This document shows positions 11,801-24,625 of a stretch of DNA of 64,000 bases, one piece after another. The notes under the pieces are model-generated. The model had not been told where the DNA came from and searched no databases. It saw nothing but the letters and a program-made list of their open reading frames with translations. Both the position numbers and the translations under genes were made by a program. Origin of the DNA: Capitulum mitella. Taxonomy: Eukaryota > Arthropoda > Thecostraca > Pollicipedomorpha > Pollicipedidae. The stretch spans positions 16,481,718 through 16,545,717 of the forward strand of contig CP099840.1 of assembly GCA_030062745.1 (NCBI GenBank), written 5' to 3'. Every line of letters starts with the position of its first letter. Position 1 is the stretch's first letter.

Positions 11801-14002
11801 TTGACTGGAGACTTGATACGGAAACAAAGGAGGCGAGGGCCAGGATTGGAAGATAGAAACTCCAGGTAGGATACGGGGATATGGAGGGAAACAAGGACAA
11901 GATCCAAAATGGGAAAAGACGTCTGGCCCAGAGACGAAGGTAGACTGAGAAATGAGGAGGCACCACCTACCAAGCTGGGAGACGAAGGAATGTACTCGGC
12001 TGCTATATCTATGTCTTCTCGATGAGTTCTTCGGTCCGGCCTATAAATCTAATGAGTTGGGTGCAATTGTTTTCTTGCTTTCCGCAATTAAATGCTAGGT
12101 GCAGTTGCTGGAGGCATCAAAAGTGCGCAATGACTGTTTTATTCCCAGGATGGTGGAGCAGATTTTATTGCTTGGCGTGATATCTGACGTCACTATTGAC
12201 AACCTCGTTTGCGCCAGTGTTTCTCTTCTTCAGTGCTTTTCTTTTCGCAAGTTCGCCTTGCCACTGAGTTCTTCATTCATTCGTCAGACACACAGATCTT
12301 CCACTTTCACCCCTTATATTCTGACACCGAACAATGACCACTCACTACGACACGAGCGTCACGAGGTCCACCACATGTTGAGCCGATAGGTTACATAGAT
12401 ACTGAGCAAAAACCGACCCTGTTTATATACCACCTACGAACGGAAATGATGAACGGGGATAGTGCAATTATGATATCACATACAGCCAATCAGGAGGCGT
12501 TTTGGAATCCGAATATTCTGGAAAGACTAGACTTTGGCCAATGAACGGGCGTGAGAACGCACGGGATTCAGAAAAGTGGCTGATGTAAGGTGGATGAAAG
12601 AACTCAGAAATTTCCGCGGGTGTAGAATGTTTTAAGGTTAGGGAAAGAAAGTATCGTTAAGCATTACGGGTATGACTCACCTAGCGACACTGCGGCAAGA
12701 TTGATGCACTAGGCGTTAATGAGCTCTCAGATGTTTTTGTCTGAATCCCTTCGGTGCCGACTCCTGGGAACTAGAACTGAGGACACCTGTTAGCCTTAGT
12801 CTTCATAAACCAAATATTTTCGGAGGGAAATCTCTAAGATTCAGAGAAATCTAGAAAACAATGAAATCTGAAGGCTTTCGGATACGGGAACTCTAAAAGC
12901 ATGACGTGAACTTTGTTACGCATGGTAATGGTCAAGACGTCATGCACAGTTCAGCTCTTGACGTTTTGATCAGTCCAGCTTTAAAGATCAGCTTTTAAGA
13001 ATACGATCAACTAGAGACGTTTCGCATTTCGCTGAGAAAATGGCTCTTAACTTTAGAGTGTGGTTCACGCAAAGACCCGCCACGATGAGCCGGTGTTCGA
13101 CGCAGCGAAGGAGGTGCAGGACCCAAAAGCCTTCCGTCGTATCCAGTCCCTGAAATAACAAAGGAAATTAAACAAGATGACTATACCATCATTCTCAAAC
13201 CGCGAGTGCATGTTTCGATCATACATTTTTGGATGAGGTTGTCAGAACTCAATACAAAGTCCATATACTCAATGGAGATAAACATTTCGTCCATCTCATC
13301 TGAAAGAAGAGGAATCTGCTTGGCATTCGGTTTGCTAGTCGCATACGATGTAAATACTAGCCTGTTTGGATCAATGAATATTTACTTCCGACCTAGTACA
13401 CTTCGTCAGCCTTTTTCATAAGGTAACCCTGAATGTTCAGCTGAATTCCACAAACTGCATGATACAGTCACTAACAGTTATGAGTTTCCATTTTTGTCAA
13501 TCTTGCTACCTTTCATGCAATTAGATGATGCTAGCAATCCCCGCGGGCGAATTCCTGTAATGTTACTACGTGCATCCCGTATGAAACGCCACCATTACCG
13601 GGATGTTAGTGTTTCGTGACAAATCGTGAGTCACAAGCAGTAAGGTGTTACGCAACCGTGGGCTCTCACTGGGCCGCTAAAAGAAACAATGAGCGGTTTG
13701 GGTAATGTTGGTTTCCGCATCCCTCATCCTCTCCGTGCAAGGGGCAAACAGAGGGTAGTGGGTAGAAATATCACGTTATGCCTTGTCAGCAGGCAACTAC
13801 TGTACTCGGGTATCGCGTAATGAGCATAGAATACACCACTGTGACGTCCAGTGGACAAAAATCAAACAAGAGAATGACGAATCATGAATGAAAATGAATC
13901 AGACTGCTGCGCCGTCATATGAAATCCACTTGAATGAGCTGTGAATAATGAGTCTGTAATAACCACGGACACAAGCTCGTCTCTCTGGCCCTCGCATTGC
14001 TG
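11801..14002. other. no gene recognised
   Basis: Mostly unremarkable. CCAAT motifs occur near 12,486 and 12,538. One possible splice acceptor with a short open frame at 12,988-13,155 on the minus strand is discussed as a finding. Confidence 0.4.
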
Positions 14003-14532
14003 GTCTGGCGGCGCGTGCAGACCACTGGGGCCGGTCTGGAGGCACGTGCAGACCAGTGGAGCCGGTCTGGCGGCACGTGCAGACCAGTGGAGCCGGTCTG
14101 GAGGCACGTGCAGACCAGTGGAGCCGGTCTGGCGGCACGTGCAGACCAGTGGAGCCGGTCTGGTGGCACGTGCAGACCAGTGGAGCCGGTGTGGCGGCGC
14201 GTGCAGACCAGTGGAGCCGGTGTGGCGGCGCGTGCAGACCAGTGGAGCCGGTCTGGTGGCACGTGCAGACCAGTGGAGCCGGTGTGGCGGCGCGTGCAGA
14301 CCAGTGGAGCCTGTCTGGAGGCACGTGCAGGCCAGTGGAGCCGGTTTGGCGGCGCGTGCAGACCAGTGGAGCCGGTCTGGCGGCACGTGCAGACCAGTGG
14401 AGCCGGTCTGGAGGCACGTGCAGACCAGTGGAGCCGGTCTGGCGGCACGTGCAGACCAGTGGAGCCGGTCTGGAGGCACGTGCAGACCAGTGGAGCCGGT
14501 CTGGCGGCGCGTGCAGACCAGTGGCGCCGGTC
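14003..14532. repeat. 31-bp minisatellite, 17 copies, with an RCGTG core in each unit
   Basis: The unit reads approximately GTGCAGACCAGTGGAGCCGG then TCTGGCGGCAC. By inspection, 17 consecutive units carry either CACGTG (11 units) or CGCGTG (6 units) at the same position, repeating every 31 bp. The first and last units are of the CGCGTG type. Outside that position the units differ at only a few sites. Because 31 is not divisible by three and the unit lacks stops, several frames on both strands are open for 170-310 codons. These should not be annotated as genes. Confidence 0.95.
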
Positions 14533-14740
14533 GGGCCAGCTGGGCCGCGGGCCGGCTATCAGCGACGGTTCGGAGCCGGGCGGCCGGCCGACGCTGATTT
14601 ATGGCCGTTATCGGCCAGCATTTGGTGGCCGTTTCACGCCTATTAAGGCGGTTGATTAAGACGGCGGACGATGGCCAGGCAACGCCAGGACGACCAGCAC
14701 GCCCCGCTAGCTGACGCGCCATCTGCAGCGATGAGGACCG
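14533..14740. other. CpG-rich island adjoining the 31-bp array
   Basis: A CpG-dense tract containing GGCGGCCGGCCGACG near 14,579 and a TTGATTAAG at its edge. No coding or RNA feature is seen. Confidence 0.5.
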
Positions 14741-15159
14741 AATCGGAGAGGACCGAGTGAAAAACTGGCGCTGAAAATAAGACTTAACTTCCACTAAATT
14801 GACGGCTGCCTATGGAGGGCGCGACATTTTGTGATATCATCTTCTAATGCTTAAATAAACAAAAAGTGAACAATTTCAGGCTGACTGTGACAGGGGGTAA
14901 TGCTATCCGAGTACACAGTGGAGATTAACAGAGGTGATAATTAAGGGGTCGAATTCGCATCATTGATTATTGGTTATCGCCGAAAGTTGTTCGAACCATC
15001 GATAAAAGGAAACGTCGAAGCTAAAAAAGCATAAGTAAAATAAGTCGAAAATAAGTCAATAAAACGTTCATCGGCTAAACGAGCACCTGTCAGTGAACAG
15101 GTTTTCCCGCCATGATGTTTGTTCTTGATCCCTCCGTTTGGGTATGATGGCCTGTCGCA

Positions 15160-15560
15160 GCTAGCCGGCGGGCAGACGCATTAAAAAACGCGCAGACTCG
15201 TTCCTGACCGCTCCGGCTGGCCGCCCTCATTAATGAAGCTCCACTCCCCCGATAATCACTGCATTCCCGGCTAAAACAAACAAGTCATCGCGCGCCGCGA
15301 GGCGGTGGCGGCCCCTCGTCCCAACCACGACCAGGAATGTGCGTACCTGCCGAGCCACCACCGTCTCCGTAGTGACCCCAGGTCAGGCCGGCGGAAGCAT
15401 CCCCTCGCCCCAGCTAAGGACCAGGAATGCAGGTGTTGGGCCGCCAGATCTTCTGTGGTGGCCTCAGGTCAGGCCGGCGGTCGTTCAGAGCCCAGGTGCG
15501 GCGGCCGGCGGCAGTGGCGGCAACACGGCCTCGCCCGCGGAATGATAATCGATCGGCGGA
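15160..15560. other. CpG-rich island with an ~89-bp tandem duplication
   Basis: Two diverged units, 15,312-15,400 and 15,401-15,480, share CCCCTCG, GACCAGGAATG and CAGGTCAGGCCGGCGG in the same order. The flank at 15,226-15,236 has TCATTAATGAA. The open frame at 15,305-15,580 arises from this GC-rich duplication. Confidence 0.6.
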
Positions 15561-15951
15561 CAATCGTAAAGGAAGATTAATAACAGATTCGCGATTAGCA
15601 TGAGAGGGCAGGAACAGCTAAAAGCCTTTAAAGTGTCATAAATCACGGCGATGTTTCAAACTCTAGGCTTTCCCCCGCCCGCAGGAATGGGGCAAGGTGT
15701 GCCAAGTGATGGCGTAAAGGCACAAAAGCTAGCGTCTAAACTCTCTAGGGCTTCTCTTGCACGCTTAAGCACATTTTGTGAGGACGGCGTACTAACGATT
15801 AGACCTGAGACTTTCAAAAATGCCCCTATGTGGGGACAGGAAATGAACTGGGGTGAACCTGACAGCGGCTCGTTGACGTTCAGATTTTCTGACCCCGTTT
15901 TCCCAGTCTCCATTTGTTTTCTGCGTTTGTATGCCAATTTGATTAACTTAC

Positions 15952-16224
15952 TTCTTTAAAGCTACCAAAGTCTCTGTCAAGACCCCGGACGAGTCTGGCT
16001 ACAGTCTCAGTCACCTCTTTGACATACCGAACGGAGGCATACGTTCTTGCTTCAGACGATTCCGCCAGCCTCGTGATATCCGGATGACACCGTACTTTCC
16101 GTTTGCGGGATCGGCTGATCAAGCCCAAGGATCTTATGCCTCGACAAGAGGCAACGGGCGCCAAGGCAGGTTTCCTTTTTTTGTCAGTACGGTGGCAGCT
16201 ACGTTCATGAGACTGGTCGGCTTC
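15952..16224 (-). CDS. possible internal exon with consensus splice donor, unknown protein
   Basis: One minus-strand frame is open from 16,224 down to 15,946. It encodes a basic segment (KKRKP and RSRKRK clusters, resembling nuclear-localisation signals) followed by an alternating charged/hydrophobic stretch ending near FGSFKE. Immediately after the GAA codon comes GTAAGT (minus strand; plus coordinates 15,946-15,951), and the frame's TAA stop lies just inside the putative intron, as at a real exon end. A possible acceptor AG lies at plus 16,199-16,200. Adjacent minus-strand frames (16,134-16,463 and 15,656-15,937) are also open, so an exon cluster or a decayed element is possible. I recognise no family. 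Confidence 0.25.
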
Positions 16225-16593
16225 TCAACGTCGGCCTCAAAGAATATGATGCAATACGCACCTGACAGACCTGAAACTCGGACCACCAACTTAGCCCGGC
16301 CAGTCACTTCGTCCAGAGCTGAAAACAGATTAGTCCTCATGAGGCCACGATTCCAGCCGTCGTACCGCGGTTGCGAAGATGGGTCACCCGAGAGGCAATA
16401 GAAATGAAGGAGACGGCTGACATCAATCAAGGATACAGGAAGACAGACTTCCATCACCCCCATAATGGAGATTGCTTTAAAATTCGAGTCTCCATGCCAT
16501 GTACTCTCTCTTTTGCTGTTTGGCCGTCTCTCCGATTTTTAATGTTCTTGTTCGCTGCATTCTCCTGTGTATGTGGTTTCCTTTTTTCACATA

Positions 16594-16858
16594 GACAGAG
16601 TGAGCCAGCGAAGCGAGTAAGGCCGACTTCTAAGTGCTTGCTTAAAGATAATTCACAGATAACTCTTGATTTACCCTCCTTGGCCAACAGTCCTGGTAAC
16701 CATTGCGCGTATTTTCGTTGTCTTATGTTTTATTCAGACGGAGTGAGCAAGCGAATGCAGTGATACAGTTGATGAGAACCGCAACTCTGAATGCCTGTTC
16801 GCTTGAAGGTAATTAATAGATAATCTTGCTTCCTTGGTCAACATTCCTGGTACTCAGT
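16594..16858 (+). repeat. two tandem diverged copies of a short dispersed repeat
   Basis: Copy one (16,594-16,705) and copy two (16,733-16,858) share, in order, CAGAC(A/G)GAGTGAGC, CAGCGAA/AAGCGAA, a GCTT-AAGATAATT-like segment, GATAA(C/T)CTTG-like sequence, CCTTGG(C/T)CAACA and TCCTGGTA. Related fragments occur at about 1,443 (+), 47,041-47,107 (-) and 49,362-49,432 (-). Confidence 0.65.
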
Positions 16859-19831
16859 GGAATGCCTCAAAACCACCCAGTGCCTAAGCCAGGTTTAGAT
16901 GCCTAACAGTTCTTAAAAATTAGTAAAAACGCACTTAAGTGGGAAATCTGATCGTCTCGAACGCCTTACCATAGACCATGTGACAAAGTTCCGGGCGCAA
17001 CTCCTTTACGGGCCACCGGAATCCATGGATGTTTTAATAACTAAATTGCTCTGAGGGCCTATATCTCTGCTAGCTTCCTGTTATGAACAGATGCTTTAAC
17101 AGTATGCCATTTTTGTGCAGCAGCCTCTCATAAGACAGTTTGGCTGGCAGAGACCCACTGACCTTACATGAAAATGTAGGGGAAGGGATGAAGTAAGGTA
17201 TTTTGAATTTTCGAACAAACACCAGTTATTACATGTTCACTGATTCGAGTTGACTGACAAGTCGTCCATCATGGCTTCATCAAAACCTTGCTCACGACGT
17301 CTTCTTTATGGCATGCCCCTCGTCGTATTTATCTGATCTGATGTTTTTGAAGTGCTTTTCTCATCAGAAGACTGCTATGTTAAGACGCGTGCACCATTAA
17401 TCACGCGCCTATTTTCATGGAAGACTTCTGGCGTAAATTGGGCCAAGACCGTTTTAAAAATGTTGATTAAAGATTAAAGGATGTTTTCCTGGTTCCAAAA
17501 ATACTAATCATTTTCGTACCCGATGACATTTTCTGTGTTCTGTGTCATCGTCAGATTTATACTTGGGAAAACACCACCCGAGGGCAAGTTAAAAAGTGGC
17601 GTCACATGCAGGTTGAGATGTTGAAGAAGGCCAAACAACAAAACACTGCAGCTATGCTCCTAAGCATGAATGACTTGGGTACAAACTTGGGTGCAAAGAT
17701 CGATTTGAGCTGCAATAATGACAAAGTCATGGGAGACCAATAAAATCCTGTAACTAGTGCTATTTTGAACATCCTCTGACTATATTTGACGTCAAAATCC
17801 GTGAAACCACTAGTATGTATGTCAATGTGTTATCCACATCGATGTATTGGAGACCAGTTTCAAGCAACCAAACTTGAATGAAAACACCAATAATGACACA
17901 TTTCGAATCAATGTCCCAAAAACTTCCAGTATGGTTATTTTCAGACGAATCTAAATTTCACGTCAGAAGTCCATTGGTACCTTTTATGCTTACTGAAATG
18001 CTTAAAATATGTAACATCGCTATGTGGGAAGCACCGCCACACCCTCTAGCAAGAGTGCTGTAAGTCACCCATAATCAGAAAAGGGCTTTTCGCTTCTGTT
18101 ATGAAGTCATTCATTTGTAATAAAACAATATTTCCGGAAAGGTTTTAGCAAAGTGAAGGTTTAGTTTATTCCACCATAGAGCGGAATTCGCATGGTATTG
18201 AAGGCAATATATTTATGACATTATGTACAATAATTTGGCAGGAGCTCATCGTCTTTAATTGGCCGGTTTTGAACTCAACGCAGATATGTATAGTGCGATG
18301 TGGTATCGGGCAGCACCGCCCGTCTCCGACAGTCTTGCCCTCGCCTTTTGTTAACATATCGAAAAATGCATGTGTTTCTTCAATCGGCTGTTGTGCCTTA
18401 TGACGGATAACTAACAGCACATTTCTGGCTGCAGCTCATAGAAAATTTATCGTAACATGATGATCAAAATATTATGATGCTAGAAGCATCAAAGTATCGT
18501 CTTGTTCTGCTGTGTGATGACAACACCTTACGGTGGCGGCGTAAAAAAACGCTCACCATGCCGGGGACGAAGGCAGGTGAACTATCCCCGAAATACGTGT
18601 TTATGGCCTGAAATGGGCCTTTTACTCGCGTATCATCCAAAAACAGCGTAATCACTAAACATCTAAGTAAATTGATATTGCGGAAAAACGGCTTGAATCC
18701 GGGGCAACGAAACAAGTAACAACCAGAAATATACGTCGTTTTTCTTATAATAATAACACTCATCCACACAAAATGGATTTAAAACACTCAAGTTAACATA
18801 CAATCTATAAATGTTTAATGTGACTCACACCAAAGTCCCTATCGGAAATGAACTTTCCTTTCCTTTGCTTTGCTTTTGTCGCCTTTTCTGCGGGAAGGAG
18901 AGGGCGGTCGTCATTAAATTCCAGATGAAACGCTCATGGCCCAGATATATTTTTATGTTTCATAAGCTGCAATGTTACCGGTTATTGACGCATGTTCTAT
19001 TTTGATGGTGGGCTCAGCTTAACATAATTCCGAATCGACCTCCGAAATCCTTCTGCGTAGCAATGCCTGACATCGCGCAATTTCAGCGTGTTCATTTCAA
19101 CCAAACGAAATCAAAACCCACCTCCTAAACGAAATTTCAACCTGCCTACCAAGTCTGTTCGAGAATGTGACTGCATTCGGGTCCTTGACAAGGTGGAGAA
19201 TAGAAGAAGCCTATGCTTTCCGCCATGAATAACCAGGAATCAGAATGCTGCTTGTTCGTCCCACAAATTACATCTTGTCAGGTAAACGAAATAAAACATG
19301 ACATGACGAATGCCAATACCATTTGACGAGGTGTCGCCAAATGTGCCATTTATTGAACTCAATGACATAGCCAAGGATCAAAAAATTCTCAGAAGCAATG
19401 TTTCATTATTAGCATGTGTTTCAAGATGAATCAATCAAGCTTCTGCCTGTGGTCTTTATCGCCAATTTTCAGTAGGTATCATATCTCAATAACGCGTCAA
19501 GGCCCGGAACGTTCATTTGCGGTTTGAAAGGCATTGCGCCAAAACGATTTTGGTTTGGGATGAGATGAAAGTAGTTGCAGGATTAGAGTAAAAAGGATGG
19601 TACTAGATGATACGTGTTCTGAAAGATCGAGCAAAAACAAAATGGTGAAATGATAGATTTAACTCTTTCAAAATCCCATGCACGAGTTCTTTTCCGCGAT
19701 AAAGCCGCATTAGGACATGCAAAACTTAACCAAATGATCTATTACAGGCAAACTACAATAAAATACTATGATTTGTTGGGTTGATGTGGAGCACAAAAGC
19801 ACGGGCTACACGCTGACGTGGTTTTCATTAC
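16859..19831. other. no gene recognised
   Basis: AT-rich DNA with only short open frames (101 aa or less). No RNA gene, repeat array or promoter arrangement I can support. Confidence 0.5.
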
Positions 19832-20450
19832 AAAAATCAAAAGCCTCTGTTCCGTATTGAAGTGGGATCGATAAGGAGCTTCGAGAATGGCTGTATCGCC
19901 TGCTCGCAGGCAACATGGCGCCCGAACTGCGGGCCAAACCCTTTGGGCCTAATTTGCGAACGAAAGACGGAACACGGAGTTACACCGTGATGCTTTTCCC
20001 AAGTCGCTGCGATCTCTGGATCGCCAGTACTGCACCCAATCCTGAAAAACACCCAGAAACGGCATTTTCACATTACCGTCGCTTGTGCGTGGCACGCGCC
20101 GCGCGCATTGAAATGTGCTGTGTGACACGCGTTTGCCTGTTCAGCTGCCATTCTAAGTTGACGCGTTTCGATCCGATACGACCCGCGGTTGCAGTAAAAA
20201 CTCGTGGGAACCGAAACGATGTCTGGCGCCGTTTACGTTTCCCATTTTACGTGTTATTCCTTTGGGCGAAAAATAATCTTTGAAGAGCGTGGCACGCGCC
20301 AAAGACGCGTCGCAGCCCGACGAAAATGAGCGGATTTTCTGCTGGCGCGCGAGAGTTTTGGAACGGTGCTCGGCACGTGCCGATCAGACAATCCGTTTGG
20401 GCCCTGGATCGGAGCAAAGATTTGTCGACAGACACATTTCTCAGATAGTA
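19832..20450 (+). repeat. ~600-bp GC-rich dispersed repeat, copy 1
   Basis: This segment aligns over its whole length with the reverse complement of 27,081-27,665. Shared landmarks in order are AAGCC/AGGCC..GTATTG/ATATTG, a short stem-loop (19,973-19,989 here), CACG/CGTG-type palindromes, GCGCGCATTGAAA, AAGTTGA(C/T)GCGTTTCGA, GGAACCGA, GGTCGCAG/CGTCGCAG..CGACGAAA, GGAACGGTGC and GGCACGTGCCGATC. Two sites read GGCACGCGCC (20,091-20,100 and 20,291-20,300) and one GGCACGTGCC (20,372-20,381). Translations of the complementary strand are similar between copies but contain stops here, so any coding role is lost or never existed. Confidence 0.85.
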
Positions 20451-22739
20451 TGTAGACGTCATATTACCCCTTTAGTTTAACTTATTTCTAGCACTTTTGG
20501 GAAAAATTCCTTTTTACAAGAAAAGTTCTAGTTTTAGCACATTGGGCCTAAACCTCGCCTAAACCTAAATCTTTTGCGTTACTGAAATTCCCGAGCGCAA
20601 AATTTGTCCACTGGTTGTCAGTGGAAATGATACAGGCGCAACAAAGAACTACGGATTTGATGGCGGCATCACATGTCATTAGTTGCTGAGAAAGCATTAC
20701 ATGGTCTGATCGCCGGTTTTCAGAGAAGCCATGCCTATAAATCTGCCGATGTGCCTGAATAGTATGTCAGTCTCATTCCATGAACAGGTGTAGATCTGAA
20801 TCACGTGAATGACGGGCTTGTCAGAGTAGCCGATTAGTTCATCTCACAAATCTAATACACCTTCAAGGAAAACGTTAAGCTAATGAGATGGTAATTGGGT
20901 TAATTGGTCATCCGGCAGTGCCAAAAGGATGGCATCCATGTCTGGTGACGTGTATAGTTAGAACGAATCCGTGTAACATGCAACAGTAGCGATGCAGTTG
21001 AACAGATTTTGCGTTTGATTCGGAAGCCATTGACAACTGTTTTTCTGCAAAAGCTCCAAAACGTGCGATGTTAGTCGCGGAGCTCGCGTCGTCCAGTTGT
21101 CGTTTTGGAAACAGCGTCTTGTCCGACCGCTAGAACGATCTAAGCGAAACGAACATAGAGGCGGTCGTGATCAAAAGTTCGGTTGGTAGAGCGTCGTTCC
21201 CAGCGTCCTGACAAGACGGTTACCAGTCGTCCAGGCGCTCACTGTTTGGCCCGCGGGTCTGCTGGCAACTGGCCAATATATGTTCCATGCTAGCTACCAC
21301 ATGCTCATGTTGCACCCTTGGCAGCACGTTAAGCTGTCGCTGCAAAATCGGCCGTTACCTGGAATTGCGCGATCGGGCGCAGGGGTCTGAGTCTATGCAA
21401 CAAGCTCTGCTTATCACGGGCTCCCATCCTTTACAGACTACCCCAGCAACTGTTCTGGATCAAATCGATGAAAACAAGATTTCTGCCGAGCAGTGCTCAT
21501 CAGATTTCTTTGAACTCGCGAGTCGTCCTGACTCCATCGCGTGAGCTTCGACCGGGAGGCGCGTCTCATGCCGACAGTCGTTTTTACAGTGCCTCTCACT
21601 CCAGCCAAAGTGTCAGTGAACGGAAAAAGTGACATGCTTAAGGCACCGGCAGCGGCTCCGGCTCCGGTGATGCGTTATTTTCCGTCTTTGTGACGTCGCA
21701 ATGGCGTCACTCGTAAACGTGTTTTCCAGCCGACCCCTTGACGGTGACGTACTGTTCGATTATTAAATTATGACATGTTTATAGACTGATAGTCAAAACA
21801 AGCGGCGCCTGGCAGCGGCTGAGCCTCCATTTTATGGTTTTTCTGTCAGCATTGTTTACAACGACCAGCGATGCACAAGGATATGCCATCGCCTTCCTCT
21901 TCGGGCCGGAGCCGGTTAAGATTAGACGACGGACGCTGCAACTGCCTTTACTTCGGCGGCATTAGGTAAATCTGTAGCCTTCTGCAGTGGATGTTCTGGG
22001 CACGAAGAGCTTGAATCAAGATTTGCGGCGATGGCCTTACCTCACAACAAACACGCGTTTAATATAAGCGCGAGCATAATAGGAGCTACGGTAAGGTACA
22101 TGGTATTTCCGTTCTGGTTCTGTGCGGAAGGAACGGCTTTTGTGCGTAACCGTAAACCATGGTTTCGGTTTGCAACTGGCAATTCAGCATTTCAAATGGA
22201 CGGCTTTGGGGTAGAAAATCCCCGGAAATAGATCTTGTTGTGCAAACTGTGATCAAACCGGCCAAGTCGACCCAACTGGCCTTTTCCTGAGCTCACAGAC
22301 TGACGTTACGTTGGTGAGCCATTATGGCCACATCGACACAGCCACGCCGTGTCTAGAGCACCCTTTTTCTTTCGAATAAAATAATTCTGGGGCTGTGGCT
22401 GGTACTCCACATCGGTGGCTGACAAGAACCGATTGTGAGCCGAGCGTGGCACCACAGGGACGCAGAGACGACTCTGAACATGTCTATTTCGTCTGTTCCT
22501 GTCATACCTGATCAGAACTGAATGAGACTTACATATCCTGGCTCGCACAGTACAGAAGTACAAAACACCGCAAACAACATCCAGATCCCGACAAGCCCGA
22601 CAAACCCGCAAGAATGATCACAACATCTTCCGCCCGGCGAGCCTGAAAACCCACGGTTTGGTGACCCGTCTCTCATCTCACTGTCTCCGACACCCGGATC
22701 TGCGACTTCGACATACCCGGATCAGTGAGCCCGACACCC
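20451..22739. other. no gene recognised
   Basis: Moderately GC DNA with short open frames. An inverted GTGACG / CGTCAC pair (CRE-like half-sites) lies near 21,688-21,709. Nothing else is supported. Confidence 0.45.
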
Positions 22740-23110
22740 TGATCCATTGACACCCACGCCCCGTTCAGCGTCCCGTGCCGTGGCCGCCTGCTCCCCTGTC
22801 ACCCGGCCGCCCGCCGTTTCCGGGCCGGCCGGACGCCGCACATGGCGCCGGCCCGTCACAGCGCGTTGGGCCCGCGCTCGGCGCTAATCGGCGTGGTCCC
22901 TTCCGCCGTTTGTGCGCGTCGGGGCCGGTCAGGCAGGAGGCGGGCGCGGCGCGGCGCGGCGCGTGGTAATGGGGCGGCGCGTCCGGCTGCAGCTGCCGGG
23001 CCGCCAGCCAACTCGTCAGTCGCGCCGCCGGCACCGATTCACGCCGCCTGCTGTCGCCTGTGATGAGCGCCGTCGGCCAGCGCCGTCTGGCTGCCAGTGT
23101 GATGTGGCAG
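22740..23110. other. CpG-rich island
   Basis: Strong CpG density, with GGGCCGGCCGGACG near 22,819 and a GCGCGGCGCGGCGCG run near 22,943. Open frames on both strands are composition artefacts. It may be regulatory; no promoter elements are clear. Confidence 0.6.
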
Positions 23111-23744
23111 CGCGCAGTTGAGCTAAAAAAGCACAGCTACGCAGCACAGCCAAGGCTCCGCCCGTTTAAAGTGGAACATTGTGGGGCAAATAAATGGCTC
23201 CGTTTGTTTCATGTTAATGGCGGACCTGATGCGTAGCTATTGGCACCGGTAGGCCACAAATGCTATGATTATTAACGGGTCTGCGACGCCACTGGCAACT
23301 AAGTGTCTGGCTTGAATGCTGCGAATTCCGACAGCCGATGCACATTTTTCATAGGGCATTAACTGAGGGGAAATGAACAATTTTCACCTAAGCAGAGTGT
23401 CATTTAGCCATATCCCAGTTGTTTTAACATGATTATTTCGTCTTCAGTGAAACTTGTGTATAAGACCCAAAGCACGAGTACATTCGTATGCTAAAACCAA
23501 CGCACGAAAAGTCCGTTATACACCAACGTCCAAGTAATACTGTACTTTGTGCTCGTTCCCACTACTGAAACAGCGGCCGGGGAAGGCGTTTCTGGGATGC
23601 ATGTTACGCCAGCTTGTGATCGCTTCAGACGTGAGCTTGCTCATGTGCATATGGTTGGTGTGAACCAACATTTAGCAATGGCATGATTTCACTGAGTTAC
23701 ATTTCCTTAACCATTCACGTTAGCAATTGTTTGGAGGCCTCCAA

Positions 23745-24625
23745 GAGAAGATGCAGGAACATTATAGAGTGTTATGCAGCATTATGCGTAAATGGGTTCA
23801 ACGCATTGAAAACAAGGTATGGCTCGATGAGTAAACGTTTTTAACCTAACGTAGTGATAAAACGGATGTAGGCTGTAACATAAGGATCAGGGGCGGAGCC
23901 AAGAACGGAAATCTGGGGCTCAGACTTCGATCCGTTGTGACCAATGATTTACATCGCTGATTTCATCCTTACTAGTGACCTTTGTGGAAAATGCATAAAC
24001 AGCATATACTTTTGCATACATTGGCAGGAGAACATTCCGAAAAACGGAGCAGAAACAAGGAAATAAGAACTTAAGCTTAGTTTTACCAGTACGTCATTCT
24101 CGCTTTCAAAAGGCTTCAATTATCCCTTGTTTTGGCTTCTCGGACCTGCCATTGATATTCCTAATAAATTACAACCATCGCCGCGCGGAAAGGCCTTTAG
24201 GTAATCAGGTAATAGCTAAGTGGAAAGTAACCCAAAGTTGTAGCTAGCTGCCGCCCTATGTTTCGGGCCCTGACTCTGCCACTGCTCCAAAATCGCTGTC
24301 AAATATGTATGAGAGTAACTAAGGACCAAAAACTTCACATCAGTGTCAAAGAAAGTACTTGTAGCATCATATGCCATAGGATGGAAATCGGTCGTTTGCC
24401 TTTTTCGCTCTCCTGAGGCGCCTTTGGTACTTTTGGTACTTGGTGGCACTTTGTTGCTTATGCATACATGAGTAATTAGTCCAGATCAGGCACTTTCGCT
24501 TAAGCTCCGTTTCGTCGATATCGGTCCAACAGAACGGCAGGTCTCAGGGGTACGGGTAATCGGCCCCTCCCCTGATGAATTCCAAACGAAATCCACCGCG
24601 TGAAAATAGGGTAAGTAGCGTAATC
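23745..24625. repeat. ~0.9-kb interspersed repeat R1, copy A
   Basis: It aligns in the same order with 45,828-46,725 (copy B) and, for its left part, with 62,592-62,945 (copy C). Landmarks are an AGATGCAG-like left edge, ..GAAAAC(A)AGGTATGGCTC, GGGCGGAGCCAAG, GGAAAATGCATA, ACATTGGC, GAACTTAAG, a block reading CGGTCGTTTGCCTTTTTCGC, and GTGAAAATAGGG at the right. A minus-strand frame (24,216-24,449) includes GERKRQTTDFHP, matching GEQKRQTADFRP in copy B. This suggests a degenerate element with minus-strand coding potential. Its class is unknown. Confidence 0.85.

Noticed and set aside
14003-14532. CRISPR-like array
   Set aside because: Units are directly adjacent with no unique spacers, and the DNA is clearly eukaryotic in character.
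13862-14794. 310-codon minus-strand frame and several 170-220-codon frames on both strands
   Set aside because: All are produced by the stop-free 31-bp tandem unit, read in every phase; no gene structure.
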